A DNA stretch of 64,000 bases from Anaeromassilibacillus sp. An200 (lineage in GTDB: Bacteria; Bacillota; Clostridia; Oscillospirales; Acutalibacteraceae), in the NCBI RefSeq assembly GCF_002160025.1, contig NZ_NFJU01000008.1, positions 1 to 64,000 of the forward strand, read 5' to 3'. This document shows, piece by piece, positions 1 through 7,908 of this stretch; position 1 is the stretch's first letter, and each line of letters opens with the position of its first letter. The notes under the pieces are model-generated. The model saw only the letters and a program-made list of their open reading frames with translations, was not told where the DNA came from and made no database searches. Position numbers and translations under genes: made by a program.

Positions 1-182
1 TGACCTACGCACAGATTTACGAACAGGTCTGGGGCGATTTCACTACAGGAAACGAAAACAATACGATAGGTTTTCATATCTGCAACCTGCGCGAGAAGCT
101 GTATCGGGCTAATCCAGATGCCCCGTTCTACATTCGCTCCGTGCGGGAAGTCGGATACTGCCTGGATGTCGATGAACCGTAA
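1..182 (+). CDS. Response regulator, OmpR/PhoB type, C-terminal end
   Basis: The frame is open from the window edge to TAA at 180-182 and gives about 59 residues. They match the end of a winged-helix DNA-binding domain: the YAQIYEQVWG segment, the recognition-helix region IGFHICNLREKL, and the wing IRSVREVGYCL. This is the usual end of an OmpR-family two-component regulator that binds promoter DNA after phosphorylation of a receiver domain, which lies outside the window. No kinase gene follows on this side. It is probably ICE cargo. The family is clear; the regulated target is unknown. Confidence 0.85.
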   Translation, partial: TYAQIYEQVWGDFTTGNENNTIGFHICNLREKLYRANPDAPFYIRSVREVGYCLDVDEP

Positions 183-252
183 TTCTACCGCCAGTTTCTT
201 TCACATGGATATCTTTTCTCTGATCTAAAGCTCCGTTAGAGTGAGTCCTTCT

Positions 253-275
253 GGGTGGTTCACAATGAACCACCC
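253..275. repeat. Perfect 10-bp palindrome with 3-bp centre
   Basis: GGGTGGTTCA at 253-262 and TGAACCACCC at 266-275 are exact inverted repeats around CAA. No T run follows on either strand, so it is not a classical terminator. It lies 70 bp after the response-regulator gene and about 60 bp before the -35 box at 332. It could be an operator or the stem of a transcript end. The rest of 183-331 shows nothing else recognisable. Confidence 0.6.
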
Positions 276-331
276 CTGGGTTCAGCAAATATGCGCATCT
301 CTCCCCTGGCGTGGGATCAGTATTATGGCGC

Positions 332-360
332 TTGCAATTTTGCATATTTTTACTTATAAT
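332..360 (+). promoter_or_regulatory. Promoter of the acetyltransferase transcript
   Basis: TTGCAA (332-337), a 17-bp spacer and a perfect TATAAT (355-360) form a strong vegetative promoter. Transcription would start near 367 and give a leader of about 150 nt before the ATG at 518. Confidence 0.8.
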
Positions 361-413
361 GAAGGCAAATCATCGGAGGACAGTACACCGTAGTGTAGGG
401 GATCGTAAGCAAA

Positions 414-503
414 ATGCTTGCAGGCCGCCTGTCAGATAAGATGTCGAGTGAGCTCGGTTATTACATTTGTGTAATAGCCGAGCTTTTTTATTTTAGATTT
501 TAA
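414..503 (+). CDS. Possible leader peptide spanning an attenuator
   Basis: An ATG at 414 opens 29 codons ending at TAA 501-503, directly before the GGAGG of the next gene; a second in-frame ATG lies at 441. The frame runs straight through the terminator hairpin at 451-490 and the peptide has a hydrophobic end (YYICVIAELFYF). This is the layout of ribosome-mediated attenuators found upstream of antibiotic-resistance genes, where ribosome stalling in the leader opens the terminator. The upstream ribosome site is weak (AGGGG about 12 nt away), so translation is unproven. Confidence 0.35.
   Translation: MLAGRLSDKMSSELGYYICVIAELFYFRF
451..490 (+). terminator. Intrinsic terminator inside the leader (attenuator)
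   Basis: AGCTCGGTTATTACA (451-465) pairs with TGTAATAGCCGAGCT (470-484) over 15 bp with one G-U pair, a TTTG loop and a TTTTTT run. It lies between a strong promoter and the gene it should serve, so full transcription needs antitermination. Confidence 0.85.
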
Positions 504-517
504 GGAGGCTACACAGA

Positions 518-1060
518 ATGAATACGAAAAGAGTCCGACTCATCCCATTTTCAGAAGAAGATCGAGAACAATTCATTTTAGATAATCAATGGGCATTCAA
601 ATATGGGGCGCTGTTGGAATTTGGGAAAAGGGATGACCACTTAAACTGCGATGGTGAGATTATTTCCCGCAAAACGATTGAGCAGTGTATTGATGCAGCA
701 GACAACGAGACTTATCGCATTGTAGTCGACGGAAAAAAGGTCGGCGGAGTGATTCTAAAAATCGACCACATGACGGGACACAACCATCTGGAGATCCTAT
801 TTACTTCTCCAATGATGCACAGCCAAGGTATTGGTTATGAAGCGTGGCAGGCCGTGGAGGCACTTCATCCAGAAACAGTTGTATGGGAAACCTATACACC
901 ATACTTTGAAAAAAGAAATATTCATTTCTATGTCAATAAATGCGGCTTTCACATCGTGGAGTTTTTTACGGCACATCATGCAGATTCGCAGATGCCAATG
1001 GATGGTAATGACTCTGAGGGGCCAGACGAAGCATTCCGTTTCGTTAAGGTAATGAAGTGA
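518..1060 (+). CDS. GNAT-family N-acetyltransferase
   Basis: The protein has 180 residues, the normal size of a single GNAT domain. Its middle holds the beta-4 strand HLEILFTSP followed by the acetyl-CoA loop region MMHSQGIGYEAWQAV (about 92-110, a Q/G-x-G-x-G/A variant). A C-terminal segment (NIHFYVNKCGFHIVEFF) is the typical GNAT 'NxxF.e.GF' end. GGAGG at 504-508 is 9 nt before ATG. Base composition is clearly more AT-rich than the surrounding ICE genes, which suggests separately acquired cargo. Substrate is unknown; a drug or small amine is possible given the attenuator, but nothing in the sequence proves it. Confidence 0.85.
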   Translation: MNTKRVRLIPFSEEDREQFILDNQWAFKYGALLEFGKRDDHLNCDGEIISRKTIEQCIDAADNETYRIVVDGKKVGGVILKIDHMTGHNHLEILFTSPMMHSQGIGYEAWQAVEALHPETVVWETYTPYFEKRNIHFYVNKCGFHIVEFFTAHHADSQMPMDGNDSEGPDEAFRFVKVMK

Positions 1061-1084
1061 CCATCCATTTGAAAAACCTACTCC

Positions 1085-1342
1085 TTACAGGATAATATAC
1101 AAATTTGATGTGCTGCTCCCGTTTGCCCTGTGCCGGGAAGCCTTTTTCAGATAGCCGTGCTGCTCCAGATCGTGCAGCGCCCGCTTGACCGTGGAGCGGG
1201 ACAGCTTCATGTCCGAGGCAATGGTCTTAATGCCCGGCCAGCACTTTCCCTCGGCATCGGAGCGATCCCGCAGGTACATATAGACCGCCTTCGCCCTGGA
1301 GGGAAGCTCAGTGTCGGCGTAAATCGTTCCGAAGTAACTCAT
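1085..1342 (-). CDS. Helix-turn-helix protein (HTH_36 type)
   Basis: The 85-residue protein is almost all one winged-helix domain. The segment WPGIKTIASDMKLSRSTV followed by KRALHDLEQHGYLKK (about 35-68) is a textbook HTH plus wing. Proteins of this kind resemble the N-terminus of plasmid and phage replication initiators and often act as small regulators. Its ATG overlaps the TGA of virD4 (ATGA), so it is the last gene of the long minus-strand transfer operon. It may repress or tune the element; target unknown. Confidence 0.8.
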   Translation of the reverse strand: MSYFGTIYADTELPSRAKAVYMYLRDRSDAEGKCWPGIKTIASDMKLSRSTVKRALHDLEQHGYLKKASRHRANGSSTSNLYIIL

Positions 1343-3156
1343 CGTTCCTCCTCTCCGAATGTCTTCATTTGCTTTCCTCTTTTTACAGCCCTCTCCTGAG
1401 CCGGAGCATGGGCGATGCCGCCCCGGCTGGATACCGCATAGCCGCGGCTTTCGTCCATCTCCTCCGGCTCACTGAGCTGCGGAAGATTCCGCTCCAGATC
1501 CACCCGGTTGGCATAGGCCACCGCTCGGTTGGCTCTCTCCGGCACCACATACGGCTCCCCGAAGGTAATGCCCCAGTTTAAGAAGAGTTGGAGCCGGGTC
1601 CGCATGGGATGAGTGCCGGTTTTCATGACGATAAAGCTGCCCTTGGGAATGGATTTCAGCTCGTCGGGCGTCAGCAGGGCGCGCTCCATCATCTGCAGGC
1701 TCTGGCTGGGATCGTTCTTGCCACGGCTCACCGAGCCGGAGAGGACGGTGCGGCTGCCCAGGGCTTTGGACAGCACTTCGGCGGTCTGGCTGTTGGGTGC
1801 AAAGCCGCCGAAGATGGTGTCCTGGCAGTTGTCCTGAATGATCTCGCAGCCCTCTTTCCCGTAGTTTTTTTCGAGCTGCGCTAAGGACTGGATGATCGGC
1901 ACGAGCGTTAACCGGCGAGAGCGTCCAGCGGAGAAAAGGGGCAGTATATCAAACGGGGGCATGGTGCCGAATTCGTCACAGAAAAGCACCACCCGGTTTT
2001 TCAGCTTGCCGCCGTTCTCATCGGCCACAGCGAACAGCTCCCGGCTCAGGTTCTGGATCATGAGACCGGCCATGAAGTTCTTGGTTGTGTCTTCTTCCGG
2101 CAGGATCAGGAAGATGGCAGACTTCTCCGAAGCAAACTTCTCAGCGTCAATGGCGCTGTCGAAGCACAGGATCTGCTCCAGCTCGCTGTCCAGAAAGGCA
2201 TTCAAGCGGGACAGCACGGTGGACATGACGGAGGCCATTGCCTGCTCGGCGCTGTTGAGGGCGGCGCCGGCAAACCACCGCGCCTTGTGGTCCGGCGGCA
2301 GTTTTGCCATCAGGAGTTGGAAGTGGCTCTTGCCTTTGACCCGGCTGGGCTCCAGAAGATCCTGTACCAGCTTGAACACGGAGACGATATGCCGGCGCTC
2401 CTGGGGGTGGTCTTTATCAGGCGGCAGGAACTCGGCCAGCATCAGGATGACCGAGGTGAGAAGCCCTTCCGCCGCATCGTAGAAGAAAGCGTTCTGGCCG
2501 CGGTTGCTGTCATCGCCGTCTGGATTGACGATGGTCTTGGACAGGATTTTGGCGTATTTCTCGGCCTTGGCCCGGGCCGCAAGATTGTTCGGGTCATTCC
2601 GGGCAATGTCCATATACCGGTTGACCAGCGTCAGCAGATTGTTTCCGTCGGAGCGGGTGGGATTTCGCAGGTCGATCACGGCCACATTCTGATACCCATA
2701 GCAGTTCTTAGCGATGGCACCGTAGTTGCGGGCGAGGTCGCCCTTGCTGTCCAACGCCAGCCAGCTCATGCCGCTGGCGCAGGCGTACTCCAAATTGGGA
2801 TAGAGAAAATAGGCGGTCTTGCCGATACCGGAAGCGCCGATCATCAGGCAGTGGATGTCATCGCTGTCCACGAGGGCGGTTAGTTCGCCTTTCTTACCCT
2901 TGCACCCCAGCACCAGCCCCTGCTCCGTGGGCAGGTTCTGGCCGCTGCGCCATTTCTTCACCTCGAAGGGGACATGGGCATAGGTCTGCCGGATCTCTTT
3001 GGCTGTGGCCCATCTCGCGGTGCCGTGCTGGCCGTCGCCGACCGTTTTGGATTTGATCCCGCTTAGGGTATAGTAGTGAGACAAGGCTGCCAGGCAGCCG
3101 ATGACCAGGAACATCAGCCCGCCGGCCGCTAACAAAATCAGGACTTGGTGTGGCAT
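1339..3156 (-). CDS. virD4: VirD4/TraG-like conjugative coupling protein
   Basis: This type IV coupling ATPase links the relaxosome to the secretion channel and pumps the DNA strand. The 605-residue protein has an N-terminal membrane segment (about 4-26), Walker A GASGIGKT at 107-114 and a Walker B strand VVLFCDEFGTM around 395. The C-terminal part keeps the TraG/TrwB 'PLFSAGRSRRL' and 'Q' sensor region (IIQSLAQLEKNYG). ATG is preceded by GAAAGGGG. The gene follows the TOPRIM gene after a 116-bp gap that holds a long inverted repeat, and overlaps the HTH gene by 4 bp. Confidence 0.93.
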   Translation of the reverse strand: MPHQVLILLAAGGLMFLVIGCLAALSHYYTLSGIKSKTVGDGQHGTARWATAKEIRQTYAHVPFEVKKWRSGQNLPTEQGLVLGCKGKKGELTALVDSDDIHCLMIGASGIGKTAYFLYPNLEYACASGMSWLALDSKGDLARNYGAIAKNCYGYQNVAVIDLRNPTRSDGNNLLTLVNRYMDIARNDPNNLAARAKAEKYAKILSKTIVNPDGDDSNRGQNAFFYDAAEGLLTSVILMLAEFLPPDKDHPQERRHIVSVFKLVQDLLEPSRVKGKSHFQLLMAKLPPDHKARWFAGAALNSAEQAMASVMSTVLSRLNAFLDSELEQILCFDSAIDAEKFASEKSAIFLILPEEDTTKNFMAGLMIQNLSRELFAVADENGGKLKNRVVLFCDEFGTMPPFDILPLFSAGRSRRLTLVPIIQSLAQLEKNYGKEGCEIIQDNCQDTIFGGFAPNSQTAEVLSKALGSRTVLSGSVSRGKNDPSQSLQMMERALLTPDELKSIPKGSFIVMKTGTHPMRTRLQLFLNWGITFGEPYVVPERANRAVAYANRVDLERNLPQLSEPEEMDESRGYAVSSRGGIAHAPAQERAVKRGKQMKTFGEEER

Positions 3157-3173
3157 GGTTAACCCCTTTCAGG

Positions 3174-3261
3174 GCACACCACTTCCTGCTCGGTTCCATA
3201 CTTCTGAATGCGCACATCACTCTTATTACGGCCTACTTCGGGCGAACAGGAAGTGGTGTGC
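3174..3261. repeat. 19-bp inverted repeat between TOPRIM gene and virD4
   Basis: GCACACCACTTCCTG at 3174-3188 is the exact reverse complement of 3247-3261. The match extends to 19 bp with one mismatch (3174-3192 and 3243-3261). The arms enclose about 50 bp. The left arm ends 18 bp from the virD4 start, and a small CCCTGAAAGGGG fold overlaps the virD4 ribosome site. No T run follows, so it is more likely a processing or regulatory structure than a terminator. Confidence 0.6.
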
Positions 3262-3272
3262 GTTGTTGTTAT

Positions 3273-4178
3273 TTACTGCATGACTTGTGTGAAGGACGGT
3301 TCCTCAGCGGTCAGATCATCATTCCAATCTTTGTGTGCGGGAATGAGCCTTTCCACCGTGTACCTCTCTGCCAGCTGTTCCTTCATGCGCCGGCTGGCCA
3401 GGTGACCAGCCTCGTCATTGTCGAGGCAGAGCAGGACCGTATTGATTTGCGGCTGCCGCTCCAGCAGCTTCAGCACTGGCTGAATGGAGGTGCCGCAGCA
3501 GGCCACATAGCTGTGGCTTTGCCAGTTCTCCGGATGGAGCGTGATGTAGGAGAGCATATCGATGGGAGCTTCGAACACATAGAGGCTCCCATCTGTGCCG
3601 ATATGGTGGAAGCTGTGGCGGGGATCGCAGCCCTCCACATTGAGCCGGAAGGCTTTGCCGAAGCTGTTGGCGCTGCGCTTGTGGGCATGGCGGGGGACGC
3701 CATCTTCATCCGTACCCACGAAAACCGCATTGTGGTAATCGGCATCTTCATACAGCAGCTTCTCTCTGGCAAAGTGCGCCACAACGCTCCGGTCGATATT
3801 CCGGTGCTTGACCAGATAGGCATAGACCCGGCGCATATTGGAATTGGCCGGCGGAAGGACAAAGGGTTTCGGCGGCTCCTCAACCCGTTCTTGGGCAGAG
3901 GGATAGACCGTTCCCATCTCACCCCCCAGAAGCATGGTCACCGCCTCTGGATAGCTGAGGTGATAAAACCGCTGCACGAAGCTGACAGCGTGACCGCCCC
4001 GCTCCTCGGCATGATCGTACCACTCGTTGCCGCGGATGGTGACGCTATGGTCTCGGGCAAGCCGTTTCTCTCTGCCGGAGGTAAGGAGCTTTTCGCCACG
4101 GCAGCGAAGAAACTCCTCCAGATCAACGGAGGCGGCTCGCTGCTTTTGTTCATCTGTGAAATGAATATAGGTCGACAT
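3273..4178 (-). CDS. DUF3991/TOPRIM protein (primase-like)
   Basis: The 301-residue protein has a DnaG-like N-terminus (LEEFLRCRGEKLL, then GGHAVSFVQRFYHLSYPEAV) that lacks the zinc cysteines, and a TOPRIM domain after residue 195. The TOPRIM glutamate sits in VFEAPIDMLS and the DxD motif in LCLDNDEAGH (about 255). Such DUF3991-TOPRIM proteins accompany relaxases on mobile elements and are thought to help DNA processing or priming in the recipient. The start has AGGAGG 5 nt upstream and lies 12 nt after the relaxase stop. The C-terminus is Met-containing (TQVMQ), like many ICE proteins here. Confidence 0.85.
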   Translation of the reverse strand: MSTYIHFTDEQKQRAASVDLEEFLRCRGEKLLTSGREKRLARDHSVTIRGNEWYDHAEERGGHAVSFVQRFYHLSYPEAVTMLLGGEMGTVYPSAQERVEEPPKPFVLPPANSNMRRVYAYLVKHRNIDRSVVAHFAREKLLYEDADYHNAVFVGTDEDGVPRHAHKRSANSFGKAFRLNVEGCDPRHSFHHIGTDGSLYVFEAPIDMLSYITLHPENWQSHSYVACCGTSIQPVLKLLERQPQINTVLLCLDNDEAGHLASRRMKEQLAERYTVERLIPAHKDWNDDLTAEEPSFTQVMQ

Positions 4179-4190
4179 AGGTTCCTCCTG

Positions 4191-6143
4191 TTACATGGTC
4201 TGCTGATAGGATACCTGCTCCTCATGATCATCCGCCTTGTGGCCCATGGCCATCCGCTTTTCCGTCAGCCGCTTGCGCCGTTTGGAATCGATGCGAATCC
4301 CTGCCGGATTGCGAGGCGGCATGGAATTGTCCCGGAAGATCCTGCCCATGTGGTGGAGCAGTTTGGTTGCCGCCAGCATGACGGACGGATCTCGAAACTG
4401 GTCAAAGCGGTCAAGAAAAAATTGGGCGTATTCATTGCCCTGGGCGGCGGAGCGGGTGAACCAATCCCTGGCCTGCTCCCGATCCTGTTCCACATCCCGG
4501 CCCAGGAGATACAGCTTGCCAAGTGTGTACTGAGCAAACGGGTTTCCTTGTCTGGCGGCGGCAGTCAGGTACTCCAGAGCTTTTCTCACATCCTTCTTTA
4601 CGGACTCGCCGGTGAGACAGAGCTTTCCAAGGCGGTATTGGGCAAACGGATTCCCATGCCGGGCGGCCTTATCCAGCCAGCGCACTGCCTCCCCGGTACG
4701 CTTTTGAGAGAGCAGGAGCTTCCCGAGTGCGTATTCCGAAAAGTCATTTTCGGCCTCTGCGGACAAGCGAAACCACCGCTCCGCTTTTTCATGATCCCGC
4801 ATGGTGGAGAGGTCATCCCGGTAGAACTTTCCCAGCTGATGCGCCGCCATCGTGTATCCTTCCGCCCAGAGCTGTTCCAGCGCCCGGACGGCTTCGGCGT
4901 GTTCTTCGTCCAGCGCATAGACATCCTGCAGGACCGTTTTGGCGGCACGATAGCGTCGAGCCTGTTCATATACGCTGTTGGATTGCTGCTCCTCATGTGC
5001 CGCTTCCGGCTCATCTTGCATCTTCTCATCTTCAAAAGTCGGGAGGCCGAGGCGGATGTTCTCGGCCTCCCGGATAATATCGTTTTTGATCCGGCGGAAC
5101 TCTTTCTGCTGCGAGAGCGGGAGCTGCTGCCGCGGTGTGCGGCTGCCATAGCACTCGTTCAGCTCATCCCGGATCTGATTCCAGGTTTCATAGCACTTCG
5201 CCACTTCCGGCTGCTGGGCCAGCTCATCCACGATGGTGTCCACCAATGCTTTGAGCGGTTTCTTCAGATAGCCATACTGCTTCTTCCCGGTGGTGGTTTC
5301 CAGCGCCTGCACCAGCTGGCGCATCTGTTCCTCGATGACGGGGTTGTCGCAGAGCTGATGCTCCATCTTCTGAATCATCTCCCGCATGGTATCCTGCGCC
5401 GCTTCGATCAGCTCTTTATAGGCAACATCCTTCCGCTCGTAGATCTGGATCATCTCATCCCGGAAGATGGTGTTGGTCAGCTTGGAGCGCATGGCCGCAA
5501 TACCGTCCCTGGTCAGGAAGCCCTCCTTCGGATCATCTGACCAGACCATCATATGGATGTGGGGGTGATGCCCCTCATTGTGGAAAGCCGCATACCAGCG
5601 GAAGTGATCAGCCGGTATCTTCATGGCCTTGGCCAGATCCTGTGCGTGCATCATGAGCAGGCCGCGCCATGCGTCCGCATTGTCGTACCCCAGCCGGGCA
5701 GCATCCTCACGGCGCAGGGAGTAGATGATGGTCCACACATTTCCGTCGTGAGCTTCCAGCTCGGACATGGCCGCGTCAAGGTCGACTGCGGCGGCGGAGC
5801 TGAACAGGCCATGGGCCCCGCGGCGCTCCACACGGGGGCGGGTGGCAATGTAGGACAGGTATCCGCTCTCAGAATTTATTTCGTGGAGGTTTGCATCCAG
5901 CGCCATGGTGATGAAGGCTGATGCGGTACCAAGGGTAGGCGTCTTACGGTAATCCTCATACTCGAACAGCTCCACGGCATCAGGGAAATCATGCAGGAGC
6001 TTTTGGATCAGCTCCTGTTGTCCCTTGGTGACGGGACCGTTGCCGGTCAGCTTCTCCACACCCTCGCGGGTGGCAATGTATTTCATGTACCCGCCGGCCT
6101 TTTCGGATTTGATGTAGCCGCTTTTCTGTACGAGCTTCGCCAT
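4191..6143 (-). CDS. MobP3-type relaxase with C-terminal Sel1 repeats
   Basis: The relaxase nicks the element at oriT and leads the strand into the recipient. The N-terminal 260 residues carry the metal-binding histidine cluster HNEGHHPHIHMMV (188-200) and upstream tyrosines (for example GYMKYIA near 18-25). A helical region (about 265-400) follows. The last 200 residues contain three or four Sel1/TPR-like repeats: AERWFRLSAEAEND, AVRWLDKAARHGNPFAQYRLG, ALEYLTAAARQGNPFAQYTLG and ARDWFTRSAAQGNEYAQFFL. The Sel1 part probably mediates protein contacts. The gene starts 3 nt after the RHH gene. It ends in QQTM, identical in protein and DNA to the end of the gene at 16564. Confidence 0.92.
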   Translation of the reverse strand: MAKLVQKSGYIKSEKAGGYMKYIATREGVEKLTGNGPVTKGQQELIQKLLHDFPDAVELFEYEDYRKTPTLGTASAFITMALDANLHEINSESGYLSYIATRPRVERRGAHGLFSSAAAVDLDAAMSELEAHDGNVWTIIYSLRREDAARLGYDNADAWRGLLMMHAQDLAKAMKIPADHFRWYAAFHNEGHHPHIHMMVWSDDPKEGFLTRDGIAAMRSKLTNTIFRDEMIQIYERKDVAYKELIEAAQDTMREMIQKMEHQLCDNPVIEEQMRQLVQALETTTGKKQYGYLKKPLKALVDTIVDELAQQPEVAKCYETWNQIRDELNECYGSRTPRQQLPLSQQKEFRRIKNDIIREAENIRLGLPTFEDEKMQDEPEAAHEEQQSNSVYEQARRYRAAKTVLQDVYALDEEHAEAVRALEQLWAEGYTMAAHQLGKFYRDDLSTMRDHEKAERWFRLSAEAENDFSEYALGKLLLSQKRTGEAVRWLDKAARHGNPFAQYRLGKLCLTGESVKKDVRKALEYLTAAARQGNPFAQYTLGKLYLLGRDVEQDREQARDWFTRSAAQGNEYAQFFLDRFDQFRDPSVMLAATKLLHHMGRIFRDNSMPPRNPAGIRIDSKRRKRLTEKRMAMGHKADDHEEQVSYQQTM

Positions 6144-6146
6144 GGG

Positions 6147-6557
6147 TTACACCGACTTCTGGAAGTCCAGCGCATCCTTGAACGAGATACGTCCGTTGGT
6201 GCGCTTCATATCCCGGATGGCGCGTCCCCGCAGACGCTGGTATTCGCCTTCGTCGATGTCGGTGTCGTAGGCGATGATCTGCCCCAGCACATTGAGATCC
6301 ACACCCTGCTTGAACAGGAGCGAGCCCATGCGTCCGGCAAAATTGTCCAGAGTGCCGGTGAGCATGGCGGAGAGTGCTTCGGGCAGGAAGGCGCCGGCGT
6401 TCTTCGTGTTCAGATAGCCGATGTAAAACCGGAGCGCATTCTCCACGAATTCACTCCGGCTGGCGCAGTTGTCGAGGCGCAGGTAGATGTCTACCTTCTC
6501 GTCCAGATCCTCAGAGATCCAAAACCCCTTCTTCGTTTTTCTGCTTTCGGACTTCAG
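6147..6557 (-). CDS. Ribbon-helix-helix relaxosome accessory protein
   Basis: The core GFWISEDLDEKVDIYL-LDNCASRSEFVENALRFYIG is a ribbon-helix-helix DNA-binding domain of the kind encoded just before MobP relaxases; it probably binds oriT. The frame stays open to 6848, but upstream residues look random. The best ribosome site, AAAAAAGGAG, is 8 nt before an in-frame CTG (6557), which begins LKSESRKTKKGFW. ATG codons at 6626 and 6623 have no such site. I therefore propose a CTG start, about 136 residues; 6626 is the conservative alternative. The relaxase follows after 3 nt. Confidence 0.75.
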   Translation of the reverse strand: MKSESRKTKKGFWISEDLDEKVDIYLRLDNCASRSEFVENALRFYIGYLNTKNAGAFLPEALSAMLTGTLDNFAGRMGSLLFKQGVDLNVLGQIIAYDTDIDEGEYQRLRGRAIRDMKRTNGRISFKDALDFQKSV

Positions 6558-6873
6558 TAAAACCACTCCTTTTTTCGTCAAGTCCCCGCTGAAAACCCTT
6601 GCCACAGCGGAGCTTTTCCGCATCATAGGGTCCAGCAGCTCTTTCCACCCGCCGAATTGTCCCCGCTGCGAAAAGCCGGAAACTGCCCGCACTGCGGGCA
6701 GAAGTGGGAGAGCCGGGGGCGGCATTGTCTCCGGCTCTTTCTCCTGCTTCGCTTTCGTCAGCTTTCCGCCCTCTTGGAAAGCGGCCCAAATCCCGCCTGT
6801 TTCTCCGGGGTGGGGTACACGGTCGGCTACCCGCTGAAAGCCGCACACAGCGGCTCACAGGGGGCAACGGGGG

Positions 6874-7908
6874 CTACATCTGCATCTCCGGGGACTCCTG
6901 ACTCTGCTCCGCCAGATAGTCTGCACTGCACTCCTCCAGACTCTGGCCCCAGTGCTCCTGACAGTAGGTGTTCATCTTGAGGAGGAGCAGAGCCTGCTCC
7001 TCGGCGCAGAGCCGGTACTTGAATGCCTCCTCGTCGCCGTTGCCACGCTGCAGATACACCTCCAGCGTGTCACAGACACGACGGGCATCCAGATCGTAGT
7101 TGGCATAGATGTTCAGCCAGTCGTCATTTTCGGAGGTGCAGACATCGGTACCGAACACTTCATCCGCATTGAATGATACTTCCATGTAGAACTCCAGCAG
7201 GTTGTCGTTCTGAATAATGTCCTCGGCGAAGGAGATGTCCTCGGCGCAGAGCCGCCGACTGCCGGTGAGGTATTCCGGTTCCGGCTCTTGGATGAGCGTT
7301 CTCTCCTCCAGACGGTCCAGGAAGATCCGCCATCTTTCATCCGGCGCAGCGTTGCCTTTCTTCATGGCGAAGTAGGCGGCGGTGCTCACATCCCGGATTC
7401 TGAACCGCTTCCAGCCATCCATGATGTTGACGGCCTCCATATCTCCGTTGTCGAGGTCGATGTCGTAGACACCCACCACCCGACCGGTGTTGTCCAGCCG
7501 CTCCGACACATAGGAGTCGAACTCCACCTGATAGATCCGCTGGGTGCGCGGCAGCGTTTCAACAAAGCGGTGGGGCGCTTCGTCGGGCGGCTTGCGGATG
7601 TAGCTGCGCAGACGGCAGGCGACCCGGAGCAGCTCAAGATTTTCCTCGGCCAAAATATAATCGGAGCTGCCGCTCTCCGTGACATGAAAGACAGCGAAGC
7701 GCCGTGCGGCCTCCCGAGCCTCCTTCTCCGCCTGCTGCTCCGCCCAGAGCTCATGGCTGATGCGCTCGTACTCCCGCTGAGGAAGCTGGTTGCACATTTC
7801 ATCAAGGACATTCTCCAGATGCTCCTCCAGTGTTTCCCCCTTCAGTTGTTTGCTCAGAGCGTCGTACCATCGCTCATCGAGCCAGAGTGTGATCTCACGG
7901 CCCCTCAT
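6874..7908 (-). CDS. ICE protein of unknown function, Met-rich tail
   Basis: This protein of about 344 residues has an N-terminus (REITLWLDERWYDALSKQL) that looks like a small coiled or RHH-like segment, followed by an acidic region without recognised motifs. The start is the ATG at 7908 that overlaps the previous stop (ATGA), with GGGAGGA 5 nt upstream inside the preceding gene. It ends SPEMQM. Its place between DUF3848-like/DUF6103 genes and the relaxase set suggests a role in establishment or transfer. I do not recognise a function. Confidence 0.75.
   Translation of the reverse strand: MRGREITLWLDERWYDALSKQLKGETLEEHLENVLDEMCNQLPQREYERISHELWAEQQAEKEAREAARRFAVFHVTESGSSDYILAEENLELLRVACRLRSYIRKPPDEAPHRFVETLPRTQRIYQVEFDSYVSERLDNTGRVVGVYDIDLDNGDMEAVNIMDGWKRFRIRDVSTAAYFAMKKGNAAPDERWRIFLDRLEERTLIQEPEPEYLTGSRRLCAEDISFAEDIIQNDNLLEFYMEVSFNADEVFGTDVCTSENDDWLNIYANYDLDARRVCDTLEVYLQRGNGDEEAFKYRLCAEEQALLLLKMNTYCQEHWGQSLEECSADYLAEQSQESPEMQM

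Noticed and set aside
3150-5540. Long plus-strand frame of 796 codons
   Set aside because: It lies antisense to the relaxase and TOPRIM genes, which have clear motifs; the translation has no domains. It is a shadow caused by high GC at third positions.
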